DNA from: a virus
Strand: one strand, 5' to 3'
DNA length: 31,824 bases
IMG/VR virus record: IMGVR_UViG_3300006737_000101
Span: 1 to 31,824 of that record
Below the pieces are notes generated by a model, which was not told the origin of the DNA, ran no database searches, and was given only the letters and a program-made list of their open reading frames with translations. The position numbers and the translations under genes are program-made. This document shows positions 14,371 to 22,102 of the stretch, in pieces (position 1 is the first letter of the stretch; every line of letters begins with the position of its first letter).

Positions 14371-14395
14371 GGGTATTATACGGGTATATGGGTAT
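14371..14395 (+). repeat. three GGGTAT boxes
   Basis: GGGTAT occurs at 14371-14376, 14382-14387 and 14390-14395, with 11- and 8-bp steps. They could be iteron-like binding sites in the candidate origin or a protein-binding cluster for early control. Confidence 0.45.
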
Positions 14396-14458
14396 GATGT
14401 TTAATTTTATACAGTATGTATAAATATATACATATATATAATTCAAGTAATAACTACT

Positions 14459-14485
14459 AACCCTACATCAATATCAACCCTACAT
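14459..14485 (-). repeat. two AACCCTACAT boxes
   Basis: Exact 10-bp repeats at 14459-14468 and 14476-14485, 17 bp apart. A related GTAGGG core on the other strand occurs near 14307. They follow the most AT-rich stretch in the region, as iterons often flank a melting element. Confidence 0.45.
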
Positions 14486-14561
14486 AAGTGTGGAGGATCC
14501 CAAGTTAACAAAATTACATGATCATGTCTATTGTCAACGATGGTTCTAAAATCACCGCTAC

Positions 14562-14616
14562 GTTATGCTATCTACGTGAAACATAGAGCTGCGCTGTTAT
14601 GCTATCTACGTGAAAC
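14562..14616 (+). repeat. 21-bp exact direct repeat pair
   Basis: The 21 bp at 14562-14582 recur exactly at 14596-14616; the core is CTATCTACGTGAAAC. Start-to-start distance is 34 bp, close to three helical turns, so two proteins could bind on the same face of DNA. In one frame each copy would encode LCYLRET, which may be incidental. Confidence 0.7.
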
Positions 14617-14717
14617 TTTTGCTACAAAAATTTAAAAGCTATGATAGTTATAAAAATCTTTTAGTTTTATAATTATTTATAACGTAGAAAAAAGATTAAA
14701 AAACTTTTAAAAAGTGC

Positions 14718-14746
14718 TTGCGTTAGAAGATAAACTAACCTACTCT
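14718..14746 (+). promoter_or_regulatory. candidate sigma-70 promoter for the rightward 158-aa gene
   Basis: TTGCGT (14718-14723), a 17-bp spacer and TACTCT (14741-14746) give an acceptable but weak promoter; GAAGA after the -35 recalls the two leftward promoters. A dyad GCTTCA-AA-TGAAGC (14755-14768) lies at the expected start of transcription and could be an operator. No sigma-54 motif is present here. Confidence 0.45.
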
Positions 14747-14785
14747 CTTTTCGTGCTTCAAATGAAGCCATAACACATAATAAAA

Positions 14786-15262
14786 ATGAGCAATAAAACA
14801 GACAAAAAACCAGAAGATAAAGAAACTCAGTTAGTGAATGAACTATGCGCAAGCTTAGTTCTAACTGAAACGAAAGCAAAAGGAGGCAAAACTCCTATTG
14901 CTTACTATAGTATCCCTTCAAAGGATATTGAGCTTGTCGGCGACCTAGCAGACGAACGCGGCAAACATGAAGAGTATCAAGAGCGCGTCGCAATGGCCTA
15001 CAATGTGCTACTAAAGACAGCACAGACAGTCCAAAGTGATGAGGGGCGCGGTGATACGCTAAGTGAAGAGGAGAAGCTAAAACGAGCAAAAGCGCTTATC
15101 ACTGAGCGCTGGTTCCTTGTAGCAGAAAGCGAAGCTACAAAAACCAAACGTCAAATGACGGACGTGAAGGCTATCGTAGAGAAGCTTGCTACTGCTACCA
15201 AGGCCGGCAACGCTGAAGATATCGCAAGCCTAAACGCGCAGCTTGTAACGTTAATGGGGTAA
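14786..15262 (+). CDS. early-type hypothetical protein, 158 aa
   Basis: 158 aa, charged and helical: a lysine/glutamate-rich N-terminus (MSNKTDKKPEDKETQLVNEL), a central KTPIAYYSIPSKDIELVGDL, and a long C-terminal helical section (KALITERWFLVAESEATKTK; IASLNAQLVTLMG). No family recognised. It is transcribed rightward by itself: candidate sigma-70 promoter upstream, strong terminator just downstream, and only then the sigma-54-type late promoter. This separates it from the structural genes, so it is more likely early. The leader (CACATAATAAAA) lacks a Shine-Dalgarno. Confidence 0.65.
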   Translation: MSNKTDKKPEDKETQLVNELCASLVLTETKAKGGKTPIAYYSIPSKDIELVGDLADERGKHEEYQERVAMAYNVLLKTAQTVQSDEGRGDTLSEEEKLKRAKALITERWFLVAESEATKTKRQMTDVKAIVEKLATATKAGNAEDIASLNAQLVTLMG

Positions 15263-15269
15263 CATACAG

Positions 15270-15296
15270 GGGGAGGTGTAATAACCTCCCCTTTTT
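15270..15296 (+). terminator. intrinsic terminator after the 158-aa gene
   Basis: GGGGAGGT (15270-15277), 6-nt loop GTAATA, ACCTCCCC (15284-15291), then TTTTT (15292-15296): a GC-rich 8-bp stem with a U-tract, 7 bp past the stop codon. Confidence 0.9.
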
Positions 15297-15331
15297 CTAT
15301 CGTAGCAAAAAATTTCTCAACCACAATCTAG

Positions 15332-15347
15332 TCGGGGTACACCCCGA
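15332..15347. promoter_or_regulatory. 16-bp GC-rich dyad upstream of late promoter P2
   Basis: TCGGGGT-AC-ACCCCGA forms a 7+2+7 dyad centred about 133 bp upstream of the transcription start predicted for P2. That is the usual distance of an enhancer (UAS) for a sigma-54 activator. The local sequence is otherwise AT-richer. The phage activator lacks a DNA-binding domain, so a host protein or another phage protein would have to bind. It could also be a hairpin without this role. Confidence 0.45.
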
Positions 15348-15446
15348 ATGATGCACGACTACGAACTATAACCCTCTCTGAAAAAATGACCTCTCAAACT
15401 TTTTGCTTAGAAGATGCAAAGCGCCCTGTGCAAAACACTCAGTATA

Positions 15447-15462
15447 TGGCATGATTATTGCT
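15447..15462 (+). promoter_or_regulatory. sigma-54-type (-24/-12) promoter P2 for the late operon
   Basis: TGGCATGATTATTGCT matches TGGCAYG-N4-TTGCW with exact GG/GC spacing. Transcription would start near 15473, in the gap before the 904-aa gene and the packaging and head operon. The bases after it (TTGTAATATAGGTAT) resemble those after P1 (TTTATAATAGGTAT), which argues that both are used by the same machinery. Confidence 0.78.
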
Positions 15463-15474
15463 TGTAATATAGGT

Positions 15475-15564
15475 ATGGAACATGATAATAAGTTCTCCAA
15501 GGATACTATTGCGATGTGCGAAGCTACACCATTACTCCGTTACTGGGCTACCCAAAACCCGTAG
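15475..15564 (+). CDS. possible 29-aa leader peptide gene at the late promoter
   Basis: ATG at 15475 to TAG at 15562-15564; the peptide begins MEHDNKFSKDTIAMCEATPL and ends LRYWATQNP. It ends three bases before the ATG of the 904-aa gene, which suggests coupling. The predicted P2 transcript would start only two bases before this ATG, so it would be a leaderless start, or the true start lies elsewhere. Moderately likely at best. Confidence 0.35.
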   Translation: MEHDNKFSKDTIAMCEATPLLRYWATQNP

Positions 15565-15567
15565 GTC

Positions 15568-18282
15568 ATGTCTGATCCATTCACCAATCAAACCACATCT
15601 CCGTTAGTTAATGTCCCTGAGTTAGACTTAGAGCGCATTGATCCTAACCAAGCATTGCGTGAAGTTTATCAGGCATACCCGTCACTTGCTGACCAACGTT
15701 TACCACAATTAACCAACAACATCGTTAACCCAGCGTTAACATCCACTGTTAACACTGTAGCAAATGAATACCTACCAGCAGGTGGAGGTTTTAATTACGA
15801 TGGGCCGTTCGGTTACGCAGACACTCGTCAAAAGCTTTTAGGCACAGCACCAAACATTTCACTAGGCCCAGAGGTTACATGGTCAAGAGCGCAGCCACGC
15901 GATACGGGTGGAGGCATTCAGCCATTTAAGTCTAACGTATACTTTGACGCAGGTGGTTCAGCCGCTGGCATGGATATAGAAGATATCGTAGCTGGTATAC
16001 AAGACGCTATTAAAAACACAAATGTAGCAGGAGGCACACAAATTCCAGAAGGTTATCCAGAAGGCACTGTAAAAATTGAAGGTGGTTACGGACTTCCAGA
16101 CGGCACTGCTGTACCAGATGCAGAAACGAAAGCAGAGATTGATGCTTTAAAAAGACAAGCTGATGCTGATTTAGATGCTGCAGGTCAAGGTGTTGATATA
16201 GGAGATATTGGTGGCGTACAAAACGTTGATGTTAATGCTATTGACCCTGCTGGACAATCCACAGGCGGTGGAGGCGTTGAAGAAACGGGCAGAGCGCCCG
16301 GTGTAGAGATCGTTGATAATACTGGCGCTACACCTACAACGTCTACTGTAGAGGATTGGTTAGGTATGCGTTACACAAACAACCGCGTACCCACAGGTGC
16401 TGAAGGTTTACAGTATAACGAAGCTACTGATAACCCTCTAAAGCCTACTTATATGTTAAAACCGTCTGTGCTTGCAAAACTTAGTGCATCTTCTGAAGAT
16501 ATTTTAAAGAACATAAGCAAGATTTTTGACATAACCACAGGAAAGCAACGCTCTCAGTATGGGCCACGTCCAGAAAATGAAAGCGTATTTGCACAACAAT
16601 TAAAACGTGCTAATGATTTAATAAAGGGTAGGATAGATGAAGGTATAAAACCTTTTGAAACAAGAGGTACTTATACACAGTTAGGCGATAGAACTCCTTA
16701 TGGTATAGATATTGTTAGCACACTAGCAAACTTAGAAGAGGTTATAAAAAACCCTGAAAATATAAAGACACAAGAGTATGGTGCTTGGCAGTTTAGGGCT
16801 TTAGTTACTTGGGCCGGACTATACAGTCAGTTTGGTTCTCAGATAGGTTTACCATTTGCGGTAGTTTCTTTGGGTGATGATATACTAAGCGCGTTTAGCA
16901 ATCTTTTAGGAGATAACTGGGAAGATCGAGGTAATCCTGTGCAAGATGTTGTACACTACAGTATTTGGAAAACTGGTGATATATTTAAAAAATCTTACAA
17001 TAAATCTTTTGGACGTGCGTTAGGTAAAATAAAACCGGGATCACTTAAAAATAAACTTGGTAAGTTAACACATAACTTTGATTTTGATTTTGGCCCTAAC
17101 AAACAGCCGCAGCCTAAGATACGTATAACGTTTAACAAAAAGCCTCAAGAAGCGCCTGAGTTCAAAGGTACTCTTGGAGGTCGTAATACTTTAAATGTAC
17201 CGCCATCAACAACTGAAAGAGGTGTAGGTGGTGGTAGTTTTACAAACAGACCTACGTTGCCTCCTCCACCACCTAGAACAACTATTGCAATGGGGCCAGC
17301 AGAAGGTCGTGGAACATTTCCAAAGCCTCCACCACAAGTTGTAGACGCAGAAACTTTAACAACAACGCCAGTAGAACCTACTGTAAGCGATCCTGATTAT
17401 GTAACACCGTTACCAGAAGATCCGAAAGATCCTTTAGAAGGTACAGAAGGTGTAGATTATAAGTATATATGGTTGCCTTATACAAACAATGAAGTCTTTA
17501 GAGGCTATAACGAAGTAGCTGAGTTAGATACTGTAGACCCAAGTCAAATCGACTTTTGGGAAAGAACACTTGTTACACGAAACTCTGCAACAGATACTTT
17601 AGGTGATAGAGTAGGTGGGGCTGTAGAAGCAGGAGGTGGTGTAGATTATGGTGGCGGTTCTTTAGATCAATTAGAACGTGATTACTTTAATGCTAAACAG
17701 TTATGGGATGCTAAATCAGAGGACACGTCAGACATTACTGGGCCGGGAGGTATATCTGATGGTATGGGTGGCGGTGGTGGTGTTGCTGGTGGTGGTAGTG
17801 GAGGTATGGGAGGCGCTTCTGGCGGTGGTCTTGGTTTAGTTGATTCACAAAACCCTAACGGTTGGCGTGATCCACAAAACCCTAGAGATGGTTTAGATCC
17901 AAACGCATCTTATGATCCAAACGCACGTTGGGAATCTGACTTGCCTGATGACGTTAGGCGAGATTTGCCTAGAGATCATCCACAACATGAAAACAATAGA
18001 CCTGAGTGGGATAAACCTTTAGATGGTGGCTTTATTGGTACTGACTTACCAAAACCAGACCCAGCAGTAGGCTGGGATTCAGCGTTACCTCCAACTAAAA
18101 TAGTTCGAGCTTTTGGCCCAGACGGTGACGTAGACGAAGTACATACTATAAGAACAGAAACTATATGGAATCCTGCCACAAATTCATGGGAATACTATAA
18201 ATGGTATCAAGCACCTAATGAAGTTTCTCCTCCCGGCTTTATTCCGTTTGATGCTGAGAGGGTTTATCCTCCCGGCGGTTAA
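15568..18282 (+). CDS. large Gly/Pro/Asp-rich virion-associated protein of unknown function
   Basis: 904 aa, the first long gene of the late operon, directly before the terminase genes. It has an ordered-looking N-terminus (about 1-115), several glycine-rich acidic linkers, a helical part about 290-400 and one hydrophobic stretch near 408-450 (WAGLYSQFGSQIGLPFAVVS). Proline-rich linkers (LPPPPPRTT) follow, then a very glycine-rich run near 730-755. The C-terminus is rich in Asp, Pro, Asn and Trp (DLPDDVRRDLPRDHPQHENN). There is no signal peptide and no enzyme motif that I can see. Such low-complexity, multi-linker proteins in late operons are often internal or ejected virion proteins or tail components, which is only an inference. 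RBS is weak (GTAGG). Confidence 0.7.
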   Translation: MSDPFTNQTTSPLVNVPELDLERIDPNQALREVYQAYPSLADQRLPQLTNNIVNPALTSTVNTVANEYLPAGGGFNYDGPFGYADTRQKLLGTAPNISLGPEVTWSRAQPRDTGGGIQPFKSNVYFDAGGSAAGMDIEDIVAGIQDAIKNTNVAGGTQIPEGYPEGTVKIEGGYGLPDGTAVPDAETKAEIDALKRQADADLDAAGQGVDIGDIGGVQNVDVNAIDPAGQSTGGGGVEETGRAPGVEIVDNTGATPTTSTVEDWLGMRYTNNRVPTGAEGLQYNEATDNPLKPTYMLKPSVLAKLSASSEDILKNISKIFDITTGKQRSQYGPRPENESVFAQQLKRANDLIKGRIDEGIKPFETRGTYTQLGDRTPYGIDIVSTLANLEEVIKNPENIKTQEYGAWQFRALVTWAGLYSQFGSQIGLPFAVVSLGDDILSAFSNLLGDNWEDRGNPVQDVVHYSIWKTGDIFKKSYNKSFGRALGKIKPGSLKNKLGKLTHNFDFDFGPNKQPQPKIRITFNKKPQEAPEFKGTLGGRNTLNVPPSTTERGVGGGSFTNRPTLPPPPPRTTIAMGPAEGRGTFPKPPPQVVDAETLTTTPVEPTVSDPDYVTPLPEDPKDPLEGTEGVDYKYIWLPYTNNEVFRGYNEVAELDTVDPSQIDFWERTLVTRNSATDTLGDRVGGAVEAGGGVDYGGGSLDQLERDYFNAKQLWDAKSEDTSDITGPGGISDGMGGGGGVAGGGSGGMGGASGGGLGLVDSQNPNGWRDPQNPRDGLDPNASYDPNARWESDLPDDVRRDLPRDHPQHENNRPEWDKPLDGGFIGTDLPKPDPAVGWDSALPPTKIVRAFGPDGDVDEVHTIRTETIWNPATNSWEYYKWYQAPNEVSPPGFIPFDAERVYPPGG

Positions 18283-18285
18283 GTT

Positions 18286-18642
18286 ATGAGTGCAGCTAAC
18301 GAACAGATACATCAATTAAAGCGCATGGGATTCTCTAACGAAGAGATATCCCGTGATTTGCGTTATGATAAGGAAGTCGTAGATATTGTAGCACCTGAGA
18401 CTGCATCAGCCCAACAAGCTGTTGCACGACTAGACGACTTAGGTGATGCAGCCATCAAAGTTTTAGAAGAACTTATGCACTACGGTGAGAATGACCGTGT
18501 ACGTGCTGATGCTGCAAAGTTTATTGTAGATAAGCAGTATGATAAGGAAAAATCCAAGGCTACTATGGAGTTTTCACAATTCACTGAGCGTTTGCAAAGA
18601 GCGCAAGATCGTATAAAAGAGCTTCATGTGGTTGAAGGATGA
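18286..18642 (+). CDS. terS: terminase small subunit
   Basis: 118 aa. The N-terminus (EQIHQLKRMGFSNEEISRDL, then RYDKEVVDIV) reads as a helix-turn-helix of the kind that recognises the packaging site, followed by helices (AVARLDDLGDAAIKVLEELM) for oligomerisation and a charged tail. Size and position immediately upstream of the large terminase, with a 4-bp ATGA overlap, fit a TerS that recruits viral DNA to the TerL motor. No family search was possible; assignment rests on context plus the HTH-like pattern. Confidence 0.75.
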   Translation: MSAANEQIHQLKRMGFSNEEISRDLRYDKEVVDIVAPETASAQQAVARLDDLGDAAIKVLEELMHYGENDRVRADAAKFIVDKQYDKEKSKATMEFSQFTERLQRAQDRIKELHVVEG

Positions 18643-20189
18643 AGTACGAGAACAATGTTATTAAGTTTGCTAACCCGCATGAGATGCTTCTTGTGTGTGA
18701 TGACAACTTACTTGATGGACATATAAAACTACACCCTTGGCAGGACAAAATTCTCAGAGATTTTGCTGAGCCATCTACCTCAGACGAACCTTATAAGGCT
18801 GTTGTCAGGGCTGCTAACGGTAGTGGTAAGGATAATTTTATTATAGCGCCTTGTGCTGTGTGGCTTTCTCTACGCTATGAAAACTCGCTTACAGTTATTA
18901 CATCTGCCTCTGGTAATCAGTTGGATCGACAGACAGACAAGTACATTAAGCAGCTTACTAACGCACAAAACAAACTATTCGGTACACAAATATGGAAACA
19001 AAACTATCGGCGCTATGAGAACCTAGTAAATGGTTCAACGATAGAAATGTTTGTGACTGATGAGGCTGGTCGAGCAGAAGGTTGGCATCCACCAGTACCC
19101 GGAGGGCAAATGGCCATACTTGTTAGTGAGGCTAAGTCAATACATGACGATATATTTACTGCGTTAGCGCGTTGCACAGGCTTTACCAAGCGCATAGACG
19201 TTAGCAGTCCCGGTATACCGTCAGGACACTTTTATAATGCGTGTGTTGGTGGTAGATGGAAGCAGCATCATGTCACAGCTTTTGATTGTCCACACCTGAG
19301 TGAGGACTATATAAGCGATATACGTAATACGTATGGCGAAAATTCTGCGCTTTACCGCTCTATGGTATTGGCAGACTTCGGAGGCTTGGAAGAGCAGGTT
19401 GTTATTAACTTTTCTGCTATAGCTGAATTAGATAGCCTTGATATAGAACATGTACCTGAAGGTTATAACATAGCTGGACTTGATTTATCCGCAGGTGGTG
19501 ACGAACAGGTTGTTGTTGTACGTAATGGTAATAAGGTAATTGGTGTAGAAGCCTTTAAGTTTGCAGATACAACCGTATTGTTAGACAAGCTATCAGAGGT
19601 TTTTTATAAATATGACCTCGATAATTCAGAAAGTATTATTTATGGCGATGCTGGTGGTTTGGGTAAGCCTATACTCGATCAGCTTAATCGTGATGGTTGG
19701 AATGTTCGCTATGTTCTCAATCAAGCAGCGCCTTACAACAAACTAGCATACCTTAATCGTGGTGCAGAACTTTGGTTTAGTTTAGGGAGACATTTAGAGA
19801 ATGCCGAGATCATACTTCCACAAGACACTACGCTACGTAAACAACTCGCTTCGCGTTATTATACGGTCACGCCGCAAAACAAGATACAACTGGAAAGCAA
19901 ACGTCAGGCCAAAGCTAAAGGCCACTCATCTCCTGATCGTGCTGATGCTTTTGTACTTGCTTTTGCAGATTACCGAGGTGTAATGCCGCAACGTTATGCA
20001 GCGCGAGACACTGTTCGGTATGAGCTTAATGATATAAATGAGCCAGTACCAGAACAGCACTCGTCGCTACGTGCGCGGCTTAATCGTCCGAGAGATCAGC
20101 ATAAAAGCTTTAAGTCTACGGGTTGGAGTGACGAAATAATTTATGAAGTGGAACAGTTAAACGAAAGACTTTTAGAAAATGCAAAGTGA
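18639..20189 (+). CDS. terL: terminase large subunit
   Basis: 516 aa. The packaging motor: an N-terminal ATPase with Walker A variant AANGSGKD (58-65) and Walker B strand MAILVSEAKS (158-167), then coupling segment DVSSPGIPSG (187-196). The C-terminal RNase H-fold nuclease has GLDLSAGGDE with D282, YGDAGG with D337, and SPDRADAF with D433/D436. These are the three acidic clusters that hold the metal ions cutting concatemeric DNA. Motifs and length are typical of full-length TerL. It overlaps both terS and the portal gene (by 4 and 11 bp). AAGG sits right before the ATG. Confidence 0.93.
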   Translation: MKYENNVIKFANPHEMLLVCDDNLLDGHIKLHPWQDKILRDFAEPSTSDEPYKAVVRAANGSGKDNFIIAPCAVWLSLRYENSLTVITSASGNQLDRQTDKYIKQLTNAQNKLFGTQIWKQNYRRYENLVNGSTIEMFVTDEAGRAEGWHPPVPGGQMAILVSEAKSIHDDIFTALARCTGFTKRIDVSSPGIPSGHFYNACVGGRWKQHHVTAFDCPHLSEDYISDIRNTYGENSALYRSMVLADFGGLEEQVVINFSAIAELDSLDIEHVPEGYNIAGLDLSAGGDEQVVVVRNGNKVIGVEAFKFADTTVLLDKLSEVFYKYDLDNSESIIYGDAGGLGKPILDQLNRDGWNVRYVLNQAAPYNKLAYLNRGAELWFSLGRHLENAEIILPQDTTLRKQLASRYYTVTPQNKIQLESKRQAKAKGHSSPDRADAFVLAFADYRGVMPQRYAARDTVRYELNDINEPVPEQHSSLRARLNRPRDQHKSFKSTGWSDEIIYEVEQLNERLLENAK

Positions 20190-21870
20190 TTTTACAGATT
20201 ACACGGACGCAACAACAAAAATAAGGGAACTGCTTGATGTTGTTAGCGATTTAGAAACAGTTGCCGACGAGAATAGAAACTCACGCAAACTTGATGTTAA
20301 TATAGAAGCAGAGAGGGTAGATGGATACCTAGAAGAGGATGAGTTTCTTGTACCTGCACACATTATAGATAGCAATATACGGAGAGAACAGTCGAAATAT
20401 GTAGCGTATGTTACGGGTAGTAGACGGTCAGCTATATTTACTTCTATCACAGAACCAACTACAGCAACTGGCGCACTTGAGCGAGACTTTACTGATAAGA
20501 CTAGGTACGCAGGATGGCAGATACCGTTGTTTAAGGTTATTGATGGTATGCAATTGCATGGCTATAGCATAGCTGAAGTGCAGTTTGATACAGATAAGCC
20601 GGGACATTTTAGTGTTGATGCCGTGAACTTTGAGGACTTTGGCTTTCCTGCTGATACACGTGACATACAAGCGTGTGAGATGATTGTACATCGTCATTAC
20701 TTCACTGCACTGCAGTTACGTGAGACAGATGACTTTAATGAGGAGGTTGTTGACATTCTGTTAGGTGGAAATCCTGACGATGATTCAGGCATTGCATCAT
20801 ACAATGAATCACTTTATCAGATTGAAAAGATTATGTTTAAGCAAGACGGTAAAGTTTTTGTTGCATGGTCTTGCTGTGATAAGTGTGATGATTGGTTACG
20901 AGAACCTCGTCCGTTATACCTTGGACGACGTTCTGGAGAAACTTTTGAAACTGAAACAGAGTACCCTTACATTATATTTCCTTACAATATACAAGAGGAT
21001 AGCGCCATACAAAGTGCATCTGGTCGAGCATTCTTGGATCGTACAGCGCAGGAAACTATTACGTCACTAATGTCTTCGTTTGTTACAGCACATCGACGCG
21101 CTTCTAACTTTTACTTTGCGAAGGACAATGAAGATCCGAACAATACTAACATACAGACGAGTGTTAAGTTTCAGCCGGGAGCGTTGATTGATTCAAATAT
21201 AAAACAGTTTCAGTTATCGCCGCCAGATTCTTCTATGTTAGGCGCGATTCAATCGCTTGTGAGCCAAAACTCTCAAGAACAGTCGCAAGTAAACTATGCT
21301 GCTATGAATCGTAAGGATAGTCGTAAGACTGCTACTGAAATTCAAGCAGCTTCAAGTGAAGCTCAGATGCTATCATCAACACAGGTATCTTTGTTTAGCA
21401 TAGCACTTAAAGATGTCTACGATATTTGTTTTAGGATTTATCAATCAAGGGTGATTGTAGGCGCGTTGAGGCCGTCTGCACCTCTTGATTTATTCCTTAA
21501 CCACGTATACAACATTAAACCTGCAGGTGATGTAGATGTTATAGAACGTGCTGAGAAATCGCAGAAGATGATGCAAGCGTGGCCAGTGGTTGCGCAAACA
21601 GCATTGGCATCTACGTTTTTACAGAACATGATGCGCTTGATGTTTCCTGATGAAGGGGAGTCTTATGCAGAAATGCTGCAGACAGGCGATCAAAAGAACG
21701 CGCTACTACAACAGCTTATGCAAATTGTAAACGCGCTTGTAGTAGATCAAGAAACAGGGCAGCTTAACGAAGACGCACAGCCATTTGCAGATAAACTGCA
21801 GATGATACAGTCACAAGTTCAAGATGTCTTAGGTACAGATGACAAAGGAACTCCTACGCCAACAGGTTGA
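20179..21870 (+). CDS. portal protein
   Basis: 563 aa, following TerL with an 11-bp overlap. The first third contains an acidic helical N-terminus and a globular wing region (SKYVAYVTGSRRSAIFTSIT; IPLFKVIDGMQLHGYSIAEV). The middle carries YPYIIFPYNIQEDSAIQSAS and a long helix (RKDSRKTATEIQAASSEAQM) typical of the portal stem and crown, and the C-terminus is helical and Gln-rich. It forms the dodecameric ring at the head vertex through which DNA enters. Length and position between TerL and scaffold support it strongly; individual motifs are weakly conserved in this family. Confidence 0.85.
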   Translation: MQSDFTDYTDATTKIRELLDVVSDLETVADENRNSRKLDVNIEAERVDGYLEEDEFLVPAHIIDSNIRREQSKYVAYVTGSRRSAIFTSITEPTTATGALERDFTDKTRYAGWQIPLFKVIDGMQLHGYSIAEVQFDTDKPGHFSVDAVNFEDFGFPADTRDIQACEMIVHRHYFTALQLRETDDFNEEVVDILLGGNPDDDSGIASYNESLYQIEKIMFKQDGKVFVAWSCCDKCDDWLREPRPLYLGRRSGETFETETEYPYIIFPYNIQEDSAIQSASGRAFLDRTAQETITSLMSSFVTAHRRASNFYFAKDNEDPNNTNIQTSVKFQPGALIDSNIKQFQLSPPDSSMLGAIQSLVSQNSQEQSQVNYAAMNRKDSRKTATEIQAASSEAQMLSSTQVSLFSIALKDVYDICFRIYQSRVIVGALRPSAPLDLFLNHVYNIKPAGDVDVIERAEKSQKMMQAWPVVAQTALASTFLQNMMRLMFPDEGESYAEMLQTGDQKNALLQQLMQIVNALVVDQETGQLNEDAQPFADKLQMIQSQVQDVLGTDDKGTPTPTG

Positions 21871-22102
21871 TATATGGTGTGATAGCCACACCACAAGAAT
21901 TTTTAGAGAATTGCTTAACGATAAACGTGAGCGATTACTTAAAGAAATAAAATTTGCTATGCAGAAGCACGATAATCCTGAGATTACTGTGCGTCTTGTA
22001 GCGAAGTTAGCAGAGTTAGATGAAGTTATAGCACACACGAAAGATGCAAACACAATTACAGAACACGGAAGTAGAGGAGTCGTTAGCACAGGAAATGGCT
22101 AA
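21839..22102 (+). CDS. small helical head-operon protein, 87 aa
   Basis: 87 aa, highly charged and helical (LLNDKRERLLKEIKFAMQKH; VRLVAKLAELDEVIAHTKD). Its ATG overlaps the portal end by 32 bp, with AGG 6 nt upstream, and its tail overlaps the next gene. Dense helical proteins here may help portal or scaffold assembly; no family recognised. The overlap with both neighbours and the regular codon pattern make a real gene likely. Confidence 0.6.
   Translation: MTKELLRQQVDIWCDSHTTRIFRELLNDKRERLLKEIKFAMQKHDNPEITVRLVAKLAELDEVIAHTKDANTITEHGSRGVVSTGNG

Larger units (their letters stand above)
14196..14785. other. 590-bp divergent intergenic region, candidate origin/regulatory region
   Basis: No convincing gene lies between the divergent genes starting at 14195 (minus) and 14786 (plus). 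The region is AT-rich, especially 14400-14450 (runs of TATA), and dense in short repeats. It holds three GGGTAT boxes (14371, 14382, 14390), two AACCCTACAT boxes (14459, 14476) and ATCATGT..TTGTCAAC at both 14349-14367 and 14521-14538. It also holds a 12-bp palindrome ACATGATCATGT (14516-14527) and a 21-bp direct repeat (14562/14596). Two promoters face outward. This combination is what phage origins and early control regions look like. A 22-codon frame (14518-14586) exists but is weak. Confidence 0.55.

Noticed and set aside
14518-14586. 22-codon frame in the divergent region as a gene
   Set aside because: No ribosome binding site, overlaps the palindrome and direct repeat, and composition gives no support.
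14196-15567. tRNA or self-splicing intron in the non-coding stretches
   Set aside because: No cloverleaf arms, no T-loop sequence and no intron core elements could be recognised.
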